A DNA stretch of 64,000 bases, taken from assembly GCA_037957365.1 (NCBI GenBank), contig JARHVA010000157.1, positions 1,613,501 to 1,677,500 of the forward strand. Direction: 5' to 3'. Under the pieces are notes generated by a model. The model did no database searches. It had not been told where the DNA came from and was given only the letters and a program-made list of their open reading frames with translations. A program made the position numbers and the translations under genes. This document shows positions 12,295 through 25,589 of the stretch, one piece after another. Source of the stretch: Torreya grandis (taxonomy: Eukaryota; Streptophyta; Pinopsida; Cupressales; Taxaceae). Every line of letters begins with the position of its first letter. The stretch's first letter is position 1.

Positions 12295-13053
12295 TATTTT
12301 TTATGGTATCTTGAAATTTTGTTCCCACCAAACCATTTTTCCCATAACTATTATGAAGATAAAAAATTAGGATTTCATCATTTAATAAGGAGTGGTAGTC
12401 CATAACCTTGATCTAAATGTACCAGATCGAAGGCGATGTTGAACCCATAATCATCCAAGTGATCATATCATATTTCAATAGTTATTATATGGTCAAAAAC
12501 ATGTGTCCAACCTAGACACTAGCATTAACACAATCATCCCATGATGATGCAAGTGTCTATGATTATAAAGACACTTAATCCAAAATTTGGTGACTATTCT
12601 AAAATATTCTTCTAGTCTACTTTATGCCTATTCTATATTCAAATCTATATTAGCATCAAAACCAACTAAGTATTTTTTTTTTATTATCATTGAAATATAT
12701 AACATAGATGTACTTTCCATTTTTAGCATATCTCAACATAATAAATTCAATATATGTTTTATCTGAGTTTTGAAATTAATTGGCTTACTATACATCTATT
12801 TATCACCGTTATGCTTATTCATTTTCATATTCTTAACCATATCTACCCATATTAGGATCCACATCAAATTTAGGATTGTATAGGTATATTAGTTTAAATA
12901 GAGATATGATAAAAAATAAAGGATCATATATTGTATATTTTCTATTGAGTTGTGTTCAAAGGAGGTTATCCCTAGAAGAAAATCACGATACTTTGTAGTG
13001 TGATTTTATTATTTTAAATAATATTTGTATCTTATTTTATTTCAAAAAATATT
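12295..13053. other. Intergenic stretch, nothing recognised
   Basis: About 760 bp of A+T-rich DNA lie between the copia-like 3' LTR and the left LTR of the first gypsy-type element. I see no open frame of note and no repeat or RNA gene. Confidence 0.5.
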
Positions 13054-14379
13054 TGTATTTAACCCTAATAATTTTAATTAGGGTTATCTAGACGTTAAAG
13101 GGGATAATAAAAATAAAATAACACAAGTGTGATAATAAGATTTATAGCAGGCCATTTAGATGTTAAACTCAGATATAATCATAAAATAAATTTATTGTGC
13201 TAAGATAGTCTAAATATGAAAAGTATAATTATGTTATATATAAAAATGACAAAGAAGTGATGTTCTTAGCTTGTTCTGATGCTAATGTAATTTTAGATCT
13301 GGAACATGTAGAAAGTAGGTTGGAAGGAGATTTTGGAACAATCATCAAATCTTGTATTTGATACTTTTGATACTTTAGATAGTAATTTCAACTTGGGATG
13401 GTTGCATTATCATTAAACTTTTGGGTTTAATGATAGTGTCATGTATGAAATATCTGCTAAAATAAGATGTGACCACCTAGATACTTCTAAGTTTTGTTTC
13501 ACTTTCACTCTGGGGCATTCAAATATGGGTCATGCAGAGTTTTTCTTTATGAAATGTCAAAACCCTATCTTTCCATATTCATAGTGACCTTAGGGGAAAA
13601 TGGGTTAGTGATCATATGGTGTTGAATTACCCAAATACCCTATTATCAGTAGACACTAACTAACAACCAATACTCCAAACAAAACCTCAAACTCATGTAG
13701 TTCTCCCGTATGTGTTGGCTTGTGTGTGAATCATATAATATGTGTAAAAAAATTACAATGATGGCATAACTTGTAAATTGGAAAATTGGCATCTTGGATA
13801 GCTCCTTTAGTACTTCAGATGTGTAGATGTGTAGTCCCTATGACTAGTATGGAAATATGAATAAATAGGGAAACTTTTATTCAATTGAGTATTATTTGGT
13901 ATTTTGTTAGGTGTTCATAAAATTTTGTAGGTGAGGAATGAATAAGGGTTGATATTTTTATAAAAATCCCTTTGAAGTAATAACTTGCATTAAAAAAAGT
14001 AGGCTGATCATTATGATACATTTAATTTGCAAATTATATGAATTTAGGGCATAGGACGCTTGTGTCTGTGTAGGACAGTAACATCGATGCTACTATTTAT
14101 CCTAGATATTAGTGTCTAAGAAGTAAGAAACCAAGTATAGGTTTATAACTTATAGATATGGAAGATAAGTATAATTTAATCATTCTAAGAAAGATAAAAA
14201 GTTTGGTCATCAACACAAGACTAGTTAAACTAAGAGATATAGGCCAAGGGAAATAAAGATAGAGTAGATGTGAGACTTGTAGAAGTAGAAAAGGTGAAGA
14301 AATAGGAGGAATATCCAAGGTCTAAGTTTTATAAGTGTACAAGACCAAGGTTTTATATACTCATAAAATATCATCTACA
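13054..14379 (-). repeat. 3' LTR of gypsy element A
   Basis: It matches 19220-20546 along its whole length, for example GTGATGTTCTTAGCTTGTTC against GTGATGTACATAGCTTATTT, and both carry TGTGACCACCTAGAT. On the minus strand it starts TGTAGATGATATTTTATGAG. Confidence 0.8.
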
Positions 14380-14396
14380 TTTCCTCCCCTTTAATC
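14380..14396 (-). other. Polypurine tract of gypsy element A
   Basis: On the minus strand the bases directly before the 3' LTR read AGATTAAAGGGGAGGAAA, a typical plus-strand primer for LTR retrotransposons. This fixes the element's orientation. Confidence 0.7.
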
Positions 14397-16727
14397 TAGT
14401 AAATAGATTACTAGTTTAAAGGAAAGGAATGTGTACCTGGTTGTGTATGCACACCTTATCTTTACGTGTGCCCAAGTTGAGTGCTTTGTGGTTGACTGAC
14501 CTACAACCAAGATCATGTTATAGAATATAATCAATGCATATAATATGGGTTGAAATTACTTGAAATAGATTTAAATTGAAAGAGTAAGGTTTAGGAGTAT
14601 ACATGTGTGTCGATGTAATTGAATTGCCTATTGACAAGTTATTTTGAAAAAATATGTATCATTATAAGGCTCTAAAACTAAAATTAGGATAAATATAGAT
14701 AAATATTTAAAGTTCATATATCCAAGGAGATAGAGAGAGGTATTGGATGGAAATGCCCCCAACTTTGGAGTAAAAGTGAGTTACCACCTACTAGTTGAGA
14801 TTAGTTCAACTATGTAACCTAATGATACTTATAACTTGGTGAGCCATGATGATCAAGTCCAACCTTAAAACTTGGAAATATTGAGTGATTTTATCACCTC
14901 AGCCATATCAAAAGTAAATAAACTACTATAATAAATTGGCTCAATAAAATTCCATAAAATTTTATGGGGTATCAGTATGAAAAAGTTCATGATATGGTAA
15001 CTTTCTATAAAAAGAGTTTTAGAATTTGAAACCGATTTGGATTTTATAATATTAGGCACATGTTGCATAAAATATAAACCTTATATATGTCTCATGTTGA
15101 AACTATGTATAACAATTGTACCAATGTATATAATTCTACCACAAATGTGAATCTAAATCATATGATTTTGTGCTTTATCCAATTAAGATAATTATTTAAG
15201 TGTGGAAAACATGCTTCCAAATCATGTCCCCATTATATATGGATAAATATAAAAACTAATATAAGTACCAATGTGGAGGACATGTTTATAAAACATTCCC
15301 CCACTATAATATGGAGATGTTTAATATTGAATAAATGTGGAGAACATGCTTCCAAAGCATGCCCTAACTAAATTTAGGAACTATGAATGTGTGGAAGCAA
15401 TTCCCATATGACATGCCCCCATTGAATCTAATAATTGATATAAGTACCATATACTGAATGAGTGTGTATAACATGCTTCCAAAGCATGGCCTCACTAAAT
15501 TTGATAACTATGCCAAGTGTGAAGAATATGTCTCTATAACATGCCCACATAATATTCCTCCCCTTTGAGGTGAGGGAAATATATTAATTGGTAGTTTCCT
15601 CATCTCAAAAGGATAATACAACTATATAATATGTGAATTTAACCATGTAACATATAAAATGGAATATGTCTAGGTAGATATATCATTGAAGCACATATAA
15701 CCAATGTGATCAAATATAGGCCTAAGATGTATGATGATGGTCATGGAAAATTCTAGATAGTAACAGTACAATCTCAAAAATAAAATAGTCACACACATAA
15801 GAGCACCCAAAATCAAGTCAAAAAGTAATGGTCTAAAAGACCCCAAACAAGGAGCATGTTCAAATGTCACATAATTAAAGGGGCATGACTTAGTCAAATG
15901 TCCATAAAAGCAAAAATTACAATTTAAATTTCCATATAATAAACCATGGCATATGAAAATGTCAAATAAATCATACATAATAATGGGAGATACAAATAAA
16001 GGTTCATATTCAAATACTCAAACAAGGAATATAATAGAAAATCAAGACACCTAAATAAGTCCATAAAGTAAAGTATAAGAAACTATCATAAACATGTCAT
16101 AGTATCCCATGGATCTAATGTGTTATGAAAAGTGTGTCAAGTGTATAGTATATCAAGTACCATATGTAAGATATAATCATGGATAAATCATGTGTAATTA
16201 TAAATGTAAAATCAAACATGATAATGTAGAGTGATCATCGAATCATATAACCTATGTATATCAATATCAAAAAAGCAGATGCCCCAAATGTCCATACGAC
16301 ATGAGTAGGGGTAAAGCCCAACATTTAAAATAGGAATGTATCATGCATCTGTGTATGTATATGTCAAACTCAAGTAGAAGTGTGACACATATGTGTATTT
16401 AGGAGTAACTCAATATGTCATCTATCAACATGGAACTAACACATAGATTCCAAAGATCCAATAAAACATATAAGTGCTGAAATTATTTTTGGATGTTTTG
16501 ATTTTTTTGGTATTTTTAAAAGGAAATATCATCCTATGATTCCATCCAATTAATGGTCATATGTGTTTCCCTATGGTGAAGCTGGTGCAATACTCTATAT
16601 GTATAGGTGTAATATTTGTTACTATGGCATCAATGGTTTTTTTCATACATATAATAGGACTTGATGATCATGTAGTAGTATTAGAAATAACAGGAGTAGG
16701 AGTTTAAATAACCCATAGTTGAGTGCT
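14397..16727 (-). other. Noncoding 3' region of gypsy element A
   Basis: This 2.3 kb lies where reverse transcriptase and integrase would be expected, but no frame shows their motifs. It contains a cluster of short diverged repeats at 15200-15560 built around ATGCTTCCAAAGCATG, with 'AACATGC' and 'GTGTGGA' words. Parts near 14427-14520 resemble 22085-22160 in element B (the words TGTGTATGCACACC and TGTGTACACAC, then GTGCCCAAGTTGAG and GCCCCCTTGTTGAG). So this looks like a shared, family-specific noncoding domain rather than random decay. Confidence 0.45.
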
Positions 16728-17160
16728 TTATGGTTTCTTTGGGATATCAATAATATGTACATTTTGAGGTGCTCTAGATATATGAACATGACGCATAGTA
16801 GAATATTTGGATTCTGTGGAATCTAATATATGTCTCTGATGTAATGTTATCTCAAGTACTAGCCACTTATTAAAATGTATTACTTGTTTCTTACCCTTTT
16901 TTAGTGAATTACCATTAGTAGGCTTGATATCTAGTCGTATGGGTATAAATTTATTTTGTTCAATATGATACTCATATGAAATTATGGAAACTATAATTAC
17001 TTGATTGGCATGAATGTGTTTAACACACCCATGCACTATAGAAGGTATTTCTTAAAGAGTGTGTATCCAAGGTATTCCCAATAACATATCAAATATGCCT
17101 ATGGATGGGGTAAATGAAAAGGTAGTAGCCTTGCAAGATCGACCTATAAAGGTAGGTCAA
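16728..17160 (-). pseudogene. Gypsy-type retroviral aspartic protease remnant
   Basis: The frame starting near 17160 reads IGIFDMLLGIPWIHTL, the 'YDxLLGRPWIH' landmark near the end of plant gypsy proteases. A segment reading VKHIHANQVI follows, aligning with KYIHDNKVV in element B (25019-25363). The catalytic D-S/T-G part is not preserved. The segment 16728-17036 stays open for 102 codons and is the C-terminal extension. The gene would have processed the gag polyprotein. In this copy it is dead. Confidence 0.6.
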
Positions 17161-17579
17161 TATTGCTAAAAACATTTTGAGAGGTTATGTCAAATGATCT
17201 AACTGATCTAGTAGAGGGTTGTAAATCATGATGATTAAAATCCCAAAGTACGTAAGTAATGTCATCGTGTAAACATTTTCACTTGCAATAATACCAATCA
17301 TAACACTACATATGGATTGTTATCAAGGTATGCTTGAATTAATAGAGAATGAAGATCAGAGTCATCATCCTTAATTTCTAGAAGGTCTCTGAAAATTTCA
17401 CATGTAACTACCAATAATCCCATATAGTGGGTGCCCATAATGTGATGTAGGAGGATGTGTATTATATGACATTTACAATTTTGGTTCCTTCTTAGAATGG
17501 TCTTGTAAAATATTTTTAAATATTTTTTATTTATGGTGATCACCAAGTTGTCAACATGATTATTTTGGAGGTTTTTCAA

Positions 17580-18760
17580 ATGTAAGATTTTGGTCATTGA
17601 TAAGATCTTAGATCTTATGCTTCAAGGTAAATCATCTACCTATAGAATGTCCTAGTATTTGATGATAATCAAAATAAGCAATTGAAACATATCCTTTTGG
17701 TAGAGGTCAAATCATATCAACCTAAATACGATGAGGGAGAGATATAAGTTGACACTTTAGTAACCGTAGGAGTAAAAAAATTTGGGGACTTGATTAAACA
17801 TGTAAATTATCTCCTTGGTGCATTGGATAAGGCAAGCCAATTAAACTATTATGTAATTATGTTAAACATGGTAGTTATTTCCTTTTTAGGCTCAAGAGGT
17901 TTTTCCTTATAACTTAGAATAATTATGAATTTATTACTATATGTAGCTATAGTTGGTGTGGTTGCTACACACTTGATCTTATTCAATGAAATAAGCTTCA
18001 TTACATGGTTTGTACAACATGTCATAATTCATATAAAGATTTAAACTTCTTTAAAATAATGGAATCATTTAAAGGAGAAAGTAAAGTTTTCTTGACTATA
18101 TATTGCAACTATTTGTCTACCATAAGGTTGGTAATTTTGGATAGCATTGTCTTATATCTCAATACATATTCATTGAGAGGTTTATTAGTTCCTTGATTTA
18201 TTTTATAAATTTGATCATAGGAAGCCTTTTCATAAATAATGGAAAAGTGTGATAAGAAATGGTTTGTAATAGGTTTGGATTTTTTTATGGATTAGAGAGT
18301 TAAATCATATAACTACCTCAAAGCATAGTCTTTGAGGATTCTTGGAAATAATTTGGTCAAAATATTATCATTGGAATCATAGTCAAGGAATGACAAATAA
18401 AATATTTGAATATGTTGTTTAGTATCACCCTTGCCATCATAATATTTGAACTTGGGTGCAACAAATCTAGTTGACAAAGGGTGCAAAGAGATCTCAAGTG
18501 TAAGATAGTTATGCAATACATCTTGTGAATATATAGTAAGAGGGGATTTTAAAGCTTTTTATATAATATTTGTAATCTTATCCTCCAAGGTTTTTATAAC
18601 TTGGAGGAATGATTGAAATGTATACTTGGTGAGTTTTATATTATCAATATGAGTAGTCACCGGAGGGGATAAAAACATGTTTTCAGTAGTAATAGTCATT
18701 AAAACCAATTTTTATGTTGAAATAACTGATAATTTCATAATATATGCATCAATATTAGAA
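17580..18760 (-). pseudogene. Ty3/gypsy gag remnant (element A)
   Basis: The best-preserved part (18313-18516) reads PKFKYYDGKGDTKQHIQIF followed by LTKLFPRILKDYAL. This is the plant gypsy gag signature 'PKFxxYDGxGDPxxHIxxF ... FPxSLxxxAL'. Further on come EYVLRYKTMLSKI and, near 17640, FDYHQILGHSI followed by KIXDLINDQ (X is a stop). The latter is a decayed form of the 'CxYHxxxGHxTExCxxLKxxIExLI' zinc-finger-like end of this gag type. Many stops and frameshifts break it. Gag would form the particle in which reverse transcription occurs. Confidence 0.7.
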
Positions 18761-19219
18761 TCAAGAAACAAAGGTTTAAACACATAACATGTGCCCCCAC
18801 TATATGTATTTTTTTGTAATGTGTTCAAGGGAAGGGATGTTTCCACTAGAGTTTTGGATATTTTTGCCTTGAGTATAGTTTTTCAAAATCTCATCAAGAT
18901 ATTTAGGGTTTTTTTGAATGCATTCATGAAAAAATATAATTTCATGCACTTTATCATGGTTCATTTACTCATTTTCATTTATTTCATGGTTTTTGTTATC
19001 AAAATCTTCTTCTATGATAACCATATTAGTATTTTTTCATTCTCATCATTGATATTATCAATATATTCAATAAGTACACCTCCCAATCTAGGGCTATGCC
19101 TATTTTTCATGAAAAATAGTAAAATTGGGAAATTAAAAGGTACAAAATTTTAAAACACTACTTGGTTTAAAACCCTCATAATCAAAAAAATTGCATTCAT
19201 ACTAATTAGGTTCACCAAA

Positions 19220-20546
19220 TGTTTAACCCTAAAACTCTAGATTTGGGTTATCTATATTTTAAAAGGATATATAGAAATGAAGTGGCACAAAGGTGATAAT
19301 CAAATCTATATTAGGTAAATTAGATGATAAACTCATATATAAGCATACACTAAATGTATTATGTTGATATAGTATAAATATAGAAAGTACAACTATGCTA
19401 TATATATAAATGACAAAAAAGTGATGTACATAGCTTATTTTGATGCTAATGTAATTATGGATCTAGAATAGTCAAAAATAAAGATGGAAGGAGATTATAA
19501 AACAATTATCAAATTATGTAGTTGATGCTTAAGTCACTTTGGGCTATAACATTAGCCTAGGACAATTTTGTCAACTCTACTATTTTAGTTTGACACTAGT
19601 GTCTTGTATGTAATATATACTAAAATAAGATGTGACCACCTAGATGCTTCTAGATTATACTTTGCCTTCACTTTGGTGTATTCAAATCTGGGTCATGGAT
19701 AATTTATCCTTGTGAAATGGTAAAACTCTAGATTTCTATATTTATAGTGACCTTGAGTAAAAATCGGTTAGTGAGCACATAGTGTTAGGTTTCTCAGAAG
19801 ACCCCACTATCAGTGGTTATTTCCTACATAGCCAATACTTTAAAGAATGCCTTAGACTCATGTAGTTATCCCCTATATGTTGGACTATGTGTGGATCATG
19901 TAATATATGTAAATCAAGTGAAATAGTGACCTGGCTTCAACTTGGAAAATTGAATTCTTGGGCTACTCCTTTAGTTCTTCAAACATGTAAATGTGTCATC
20001 CCTATACTAGAATGGAAATAAGACAAAATATGGAAGCATTTATGTAGTTGAATGTTCTTTGGTCTTTTATTAGGTATTCATTAGTTTTTTTAAGTGAGGA
20101 ATGAATGAGGATTGATCTTGTATTTATATCGATCCCTTTTGAGGAATAAATTTCATTAAATCACTTGGGACAACCATTAGGACACATTTCATTTTCAAAT
20201 TGGATTCCTTTAAGGCACTAGACACATGCATCAATTTAGGATAGTAACGTTGATACTATTATCTATCTTAGACCTTAGTGTCTAAGGACTAAGAAAGTAG
20301 GTACAAGTTCAAAACTTGTAGAGATGGAAGTTAAGTGCATTTTAAGCATTATGGGTAATATATAAGCCCTTGGTCATCAACATAAGACTATTCATACTAA
20401 GATATATAGGCTACGGGGCACAAATATAAAGTAGATGCGAGACTTGTGGAAGCAGAAAAGTTGAAAAGATGATAGGAACAACCAATATATGAATTTATAA
20501 AGTGTATAAGATTGAGGTGTTATATAATCATAAAATATATTCTACA
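19220..20546 (-). repeat. 5' LTR of gypsy element A
   Basis: On the minus strand it starts TGTAGAATATATTTTATG and ends GGGTTAAACA. The following bases read TTTGGTGAACCTAATTAG, which would be the primer-binding site; I do not recognise the matching tRNA. Confidence 0.75.
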
Positions 20547-20638
20547 ATTTATTATATATATGTTACTAGATTAATTTGTATGCAAGCAGGTTCCTAATAT
20601 TTGATATTAAAGCACTTTTTAGGGTCATGTTACACAAC

Positions 20639-22009
20639 CTCGATAATATTTGGTGATAAATAATTTGTAATAGAAGTAGAAGAAACAAGATTCTTTCCCA
20701 AATTTCCCATTTTTCTAAATTTTTAAAGGTTAGAAACTATGTTAAAATAAAACTCATATAAAGTCATTATTATTAGCTAATCTAAATCATTATTATAGGT
20801 AAAGTTATTATTTATAACAGAATTAATTATAGTAAATAATTAATTCCAATAATAAATGTGAACTATTGAAATTTGATCTAAGAAGTTAAATAAGATAGAA
20901 TACAATAAATACATAGATCTATAGAGTTTACAAAAGCTGTAAATTACTAAATATAGACTGCAAATATATTATTTCTTAATTTTATGAAATTTTTGAGTTT
21001 TAACTACTTTAAATAACTTGAAAACATAGAGGCAATATAAAATAGACATACACTATATACTAGGACAAGGCCAAATAAGTTAGACAAGGTCATAGTATTT
21101 GCTTTCTTTTACCATAGATTTATCTAGGCAAACTATGTGTTAGATTTAGAAATTTGGGATTTTTTACCCCTATATGTAGGTGAACTCTTCTTTTTTGGAT
21201 CTTGATATAATGCTCTAAAGACCTATAAATTTTATTCCCTAGTCCTATGCAATCACACAAGAAATATCAAATGCAAAAGGGGGAAAATAGGGGATATGGG
21301 AATGGTTGAGTTATCTTGAAAAAACCCCTTATTGAAAGAGTGTTGATTACATATCTTGAAGGCCTCAAGCTGATATATTTATCCCTATAAGGAAAATCAT
21401 GTGAATGTAACTATCAATATTTGATAATAATGATTGAAAAATGATGCCCTTAATCTTAATTAAAATAATGTTATATTTAGCCAAAGACTATGGTATTGTA
21501 ACAAAATTATGATAGCAATCTTATCTCAAAATATAAATCCTTTTGAAATCATAGACTATATTTTTTTTCATTGAATTCTATTAAAAGAGCTAGGGTTTCA
21601 AGTGTGACCCTTGATGTGCTTTTATAGATGAATATTTTGCTTTTTTTTGATAACTGACATATTTATTTGCATGGAAGTCATTATGAAGCATGTTTTTTTG
21701 AAAATATGATTTTTAGAGCATTATATAAAGGTCACACTACTAGATAAGGCTGCAATAAATTCTTGTTTACCTAGTGCACTCTTGTCCAATAAGAACATAG
21801 GCTTATAAATCAAAAGTGACACTAAATTATATGCAAAATAGGGATGAACAAAGATAAAATAGGGAACTCTAGGATATATGCACATTAATTGTGATACTTT
21901 TAATGATTTATTAGATATTGTGGGTTATCATAATGGTGAATTGACCAAGCAAAGTAAAGATGTCAAGGAAAACATCATTAATCCTTTATTGATTAAATTT
22001 TAGTGTTTA
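20639..22009 (-). repeat. 3' LTR of gypsy element B
   Basis: It matches 29042-30448, for example AATCACACAAGAAATATCAAA against AATCACACAAGAGATATCAAA, and GCCAAAGACTATGGTATT against GCCAAGGACTATGGTATT. Divergence looks like about 15-20% in the parts compared. The far end, near 20639, is approximate. Confidence 0.7.
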
Positions 22010-22040
22010 CCTTTCCCCTCCCCGACCCCCTTTTTATTCT
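22010..22040 (-). other. Polypurine tract of gypsy element B
   Basis: On the plus strand the bases after the LTR are almost purely pyrimidine (CCTTTCCCCTCCCC, a short GA interruption, then CCCCCTTTTT). On the element's sense strand this is a long G/A run directly before the 3' LTR. Confidence 0.65.
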
Positions 22041-25000
22041 AGTGATGCATAAATTAATACATCAAAATAAATGAAATACCTAAGTGTGTGTACACACTTT
22101 GTCTTTATTATGGATATGTGCATGCCCCCTTGTTGAGGCATGTGGAGAAGTTTTGAACCTGTTGTTAATTGAGACTGATTAAGTCTCATTTTGAATAATC
22201 AGTGAAGATGCTTGATTTGAAAATATTAAATTCTCCAACCCTCATATATTACTTTTTAATGATTTTGAAGAGGTGGTAACCAACAAAGTGGTTTGCTAAA
22301 GTGCAACCAAGACATCGAACATCGCTAATCTCAAACATGGCTTACTTGATAAATTGAAAACAAGAGGTGGGAACAAGTATATGGTTCACTAAATAGAAAC
22401 CAAAATGAGGCAGTGTCACTAAGCTCAAATTTAGTCCACTTGAAAAATATGAATCACACTTTTGCAGATAGAGCTAGATTCAAACTGTAAATTATTGAAA
22501 CTTGATACTTGAAAAAGAGAAATCTAAATTTTATAGAGTATTAGTTTGGACATGAATGCATATCATTCCCCCTGTGTTATATAGATTTTTCATTTGATCT
22601 TTTGAAAACTATTTGAAATCTTATAACTATATTTGTGTAAGTGTATCTTTCCTCAAGTAACTATAGTAGTGGAGTGCATAAGCAATTTGAATGCCCCCAA
22701 AATATAAAAATTATTATTTTGCATATTAGAATCTATCAAATCTAAAATACATTACTTTTGAAATCTTGGATATAATCCCATTATGATTTCCCCCTTTTGA
22801 GATGAGATAAATTTCCTACAAATCACTTATCTCAATAAAAAAAAGGTGGGAGCATTTGTGAAAGATGTAATCAAGTAATAGCATGTGAATATTTGGATTG
22901 TAGTATAATCTAAAATATGCAATATTGAATCATATGAAAAATTTTGATGTTGCATTGCATCATTGTAATTGAACAAGGCATTGTAGTGTATGAAACATGT
23001 AAATAAATTTTAAGTCTTGTATATGTATTGTAAGCATAGTATTTAATAGATTAATCATTTGAATCACATATGTAGTTTTCATATGATGTGTATCATGACA
23101 CCTTATACATATGTAATATGTACGTAATAGTGCATGATAAGCATCATGGAACCATAGTACCAATTAATGAACATGTAAGCAAAGTCACACAATGTCATGA
23201 AATAAGGAATAAATTTGACACATAAGGGACATGTAAGATGTTAGATAGATTTATAAAATATTTCTTAAATGTCATAAAAAATCCCCAAAGGTTGAATACA
23301 TAGGACATGTGAATGTTACTCAAACATAAAAGGGCAAGGGCCACCCACATAAGGCATGATGATTCCATACAAGAAAGAGGGTGTATGTTAAACATACTCA
23401 AGGAAAAAGGCTGCATATAAACAACATACAAGTTGAATAATTTGATATAATGTAATATCATATTAAATAAGTACATCAAACTAAGATAAACATATTTTGA
23501 TCATATGTGTCATTGTATAATTTTTATAAAATAACATATTCAACATGAAATATGTAAAGTGTGAGTGAAAAAGAGACATATTTTTTAATTATAGCTCAAT
23601 CATGGAAAGAAAGATATTTTGGATAAATAAAACCTATAAGGGTGATCATATATAACAAATATATTCCCCCAACTAAGCAAGGAAGTTGGGTAGAAGGGTA
23701 TCCTAACATCAAAACCATGGAAAATTATGCCTTTAATATTTAAATATAAATGATTTATGATTATATTCTATGTGTTGTGATAAAAATGTGTATAATAAGT
23801 CCCTATGATTATGGTGTTATTGAAATAAAAGATGTAAAATACACATGGATATGATCATAGTATAGGATACAGACACATGGTGTTATTGTCCAAATGGTGT
23901 GGTTCTAGCCTAATTAACTATATACAAGATATTTCAATTGAAAAAAAATCTTATGTGTATAAATATTTAATATTTATGTAGATATGTGTCATGTTACACA
24001 CTTAGATACATTGTGAGAAGCATTATGTATTGAAAATGAAATGAAAAATGGTATATACTAAATAAAAAGATAGATGATATATGCAGAGATGTATTTCAGT
24101 AATATCAAAGTATGCTTGCAAGTCCTAAGTTTGAATTTTTTGATTTTTTAATATTTTTTAGCATATATAAATGTTTGTTTGTTTTTTTTCCATATTTTGA
24201 AAGTAGCATGAATAAGTGATATTTGAAAAAAAATGGAAAGACACAATAAACAACAAAGTTTTGAAATGGAAGGAGGGGGAGAGTAGAGAAACCCTCAAAA
24301 AATGTGAAAGGAAAGTAAGGAAAGGATGAAGGCAATTGACATTCTCCAATAATGAAAAATAGATTGAAGCATTATAAAAATAAATGGATTAGGATTAGAA
24401 GGAGAAACATCAAAATTAAGGATCAAAGAAGATATGTACAATTAGGTACTATGTAAGGAATCTAATCAAGGTCCTTGTCCCAACCATGGGTCCAACAAAT
24501 TATCTCATTAATAGGATGATCATATGTATATCCAACTCCTTAATAAGAAGGAGCAATCTCTTGTGCAAAATAAGATGTGCCAAATTTAGAATCTTCTGAA
24601 TCTGAGGAAGAACCATATGTTGCAAAATAACCCCCTAAATCTAAAGAATAACCATGCATTGTAAAATAACCCTCTAAATCAATGTTCGTATATCTACCTA
24701 AACCTATATACTCATGCATGGGAGGAGATTATTTAATAACCTATACCTATGTTGTGCCACTTTTTACTTAATAGTAGATATCTTGATTTTTCTAGACAAA
24801 TCACCATGTTTGTATGTAATCATATTATGCTCAATAAAATAGGGATAAGCTAAAATATCTTCATATTCATGACTATGTGAATAAAATTAAATATTTTAAT
24901 TCTCATAAAGAGGTACAAAAATTGATTTTGGAACACACTTCCTTGAATGTAAATCATGATCTTGAATAATTATATAAACTAATTCATTACCAGTTTACTC
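22041..25000 (-). other. Noncoding 3' region of gypsy element B
   Basis: About 3 kb lie between the protease remnant and the polypurine tract with no recognisable pol domain in any frame. Open stretches at 22960-23163, 23195-23479 and 24105-24349 are A+T-rich and lack motifs. The start of this region resembles the corresponding region of element A. Confidence 0.45.
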
Positions 25001-25018
25001 AATAATTGTGCCAACCAA

Positions 25019-25363
25019 CTATTGTAGAATAGGAGTAGGTACCATTAGTTCCATAAGATATTGATATTGAATGCCTAAAATTTTAACCACTTTATTATCA
25101 TGAATATATTTTAGACGTTTTTGAAATGTATAAGGAATTGCTATGATTTTATGTATCCAAGATCTCCCTAATAACATATCAAAGACATGTGTTTTTGGTA
25201 ATACTAATAAATAAGTGGTAAATATGAAGGTACCACTTGTAAATTCAATAAGATATTTGAAGAGTATATTTTTATGACCATCAAATGCTTTCACAACTTG
25301 ATATGTATGATGTATATATTTCTCCTTATAACCAAGAGAATATAAAAGCATTATGGTGCACAT
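25019..25363 (-). pseudogene. Gypsy-type retroviral aspartic protease (C-terminal part)
   Basis: An open frame of 114 codons contains VVKAFDGHK, a stretch with EFTSGTFIFTTYLLVLP, then FDMLLGRSWIHKI and KRLKYIHDNKVVKILG. This order matches the C-terminal two-thirds of plant gypsy retropepsins ('VRAFDGxxxxVxGxI ... YxxLLGRPWIHxxxAxPSxxHxxxKF'). The N-terminal part with the active-site D-S/T-G triplet would lie upstream of 25363 and is not intact. This is the best-preserved coding piece of the element. It probably belonged to a continuous gag-protease frame. Confidence 0.7.
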
Positions 25364-25589
25364 AGTTTCACTTGATCAATTTTTTGTCATTACATTACGG
25401 ATTGGTTATATGCCAACATATTCTCTAATGAATAATCCATGTATATCAAAATCATCATTAATAATTTTAGAATCATCAAATGTAGTAAATGGTTGTGATT
25501 CTAGCTTGTTTGTAGTTATACCAATGATGTTACCAAGTGGATGCACATATGAATATGGAGGAGGATGAACATTATATGCATAATTTATT

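Larger units (their letters stand above)
13054..20546 (-). mobile_element. Gypsy-type LTR element A (gag-protease only)
   Basis: Two direct repeats of about 1.33 kb (13054-14379 and 19220-20546) flank 4.84 kb of internal DNA. A purine tract (AAAGGGGAGGAAA on the minus strand) directly precedes the left repeat, so the element reads right to left. Inside, the decayed remains of Ty3/gypsy gag (17580-18760) and of the aspartic protease region (16728-17160) are recognisable. The remaining 2.3 kb before the polypurine tract has no sign of reverse transcriptase, RNase H or integrase. The LTRs differ by roughly a fifth of positions in the segments I compared, so the insertion is old. No clean target duplication is visible (ATATT on one side, ATTTA on the other). 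Confidence 0.75.
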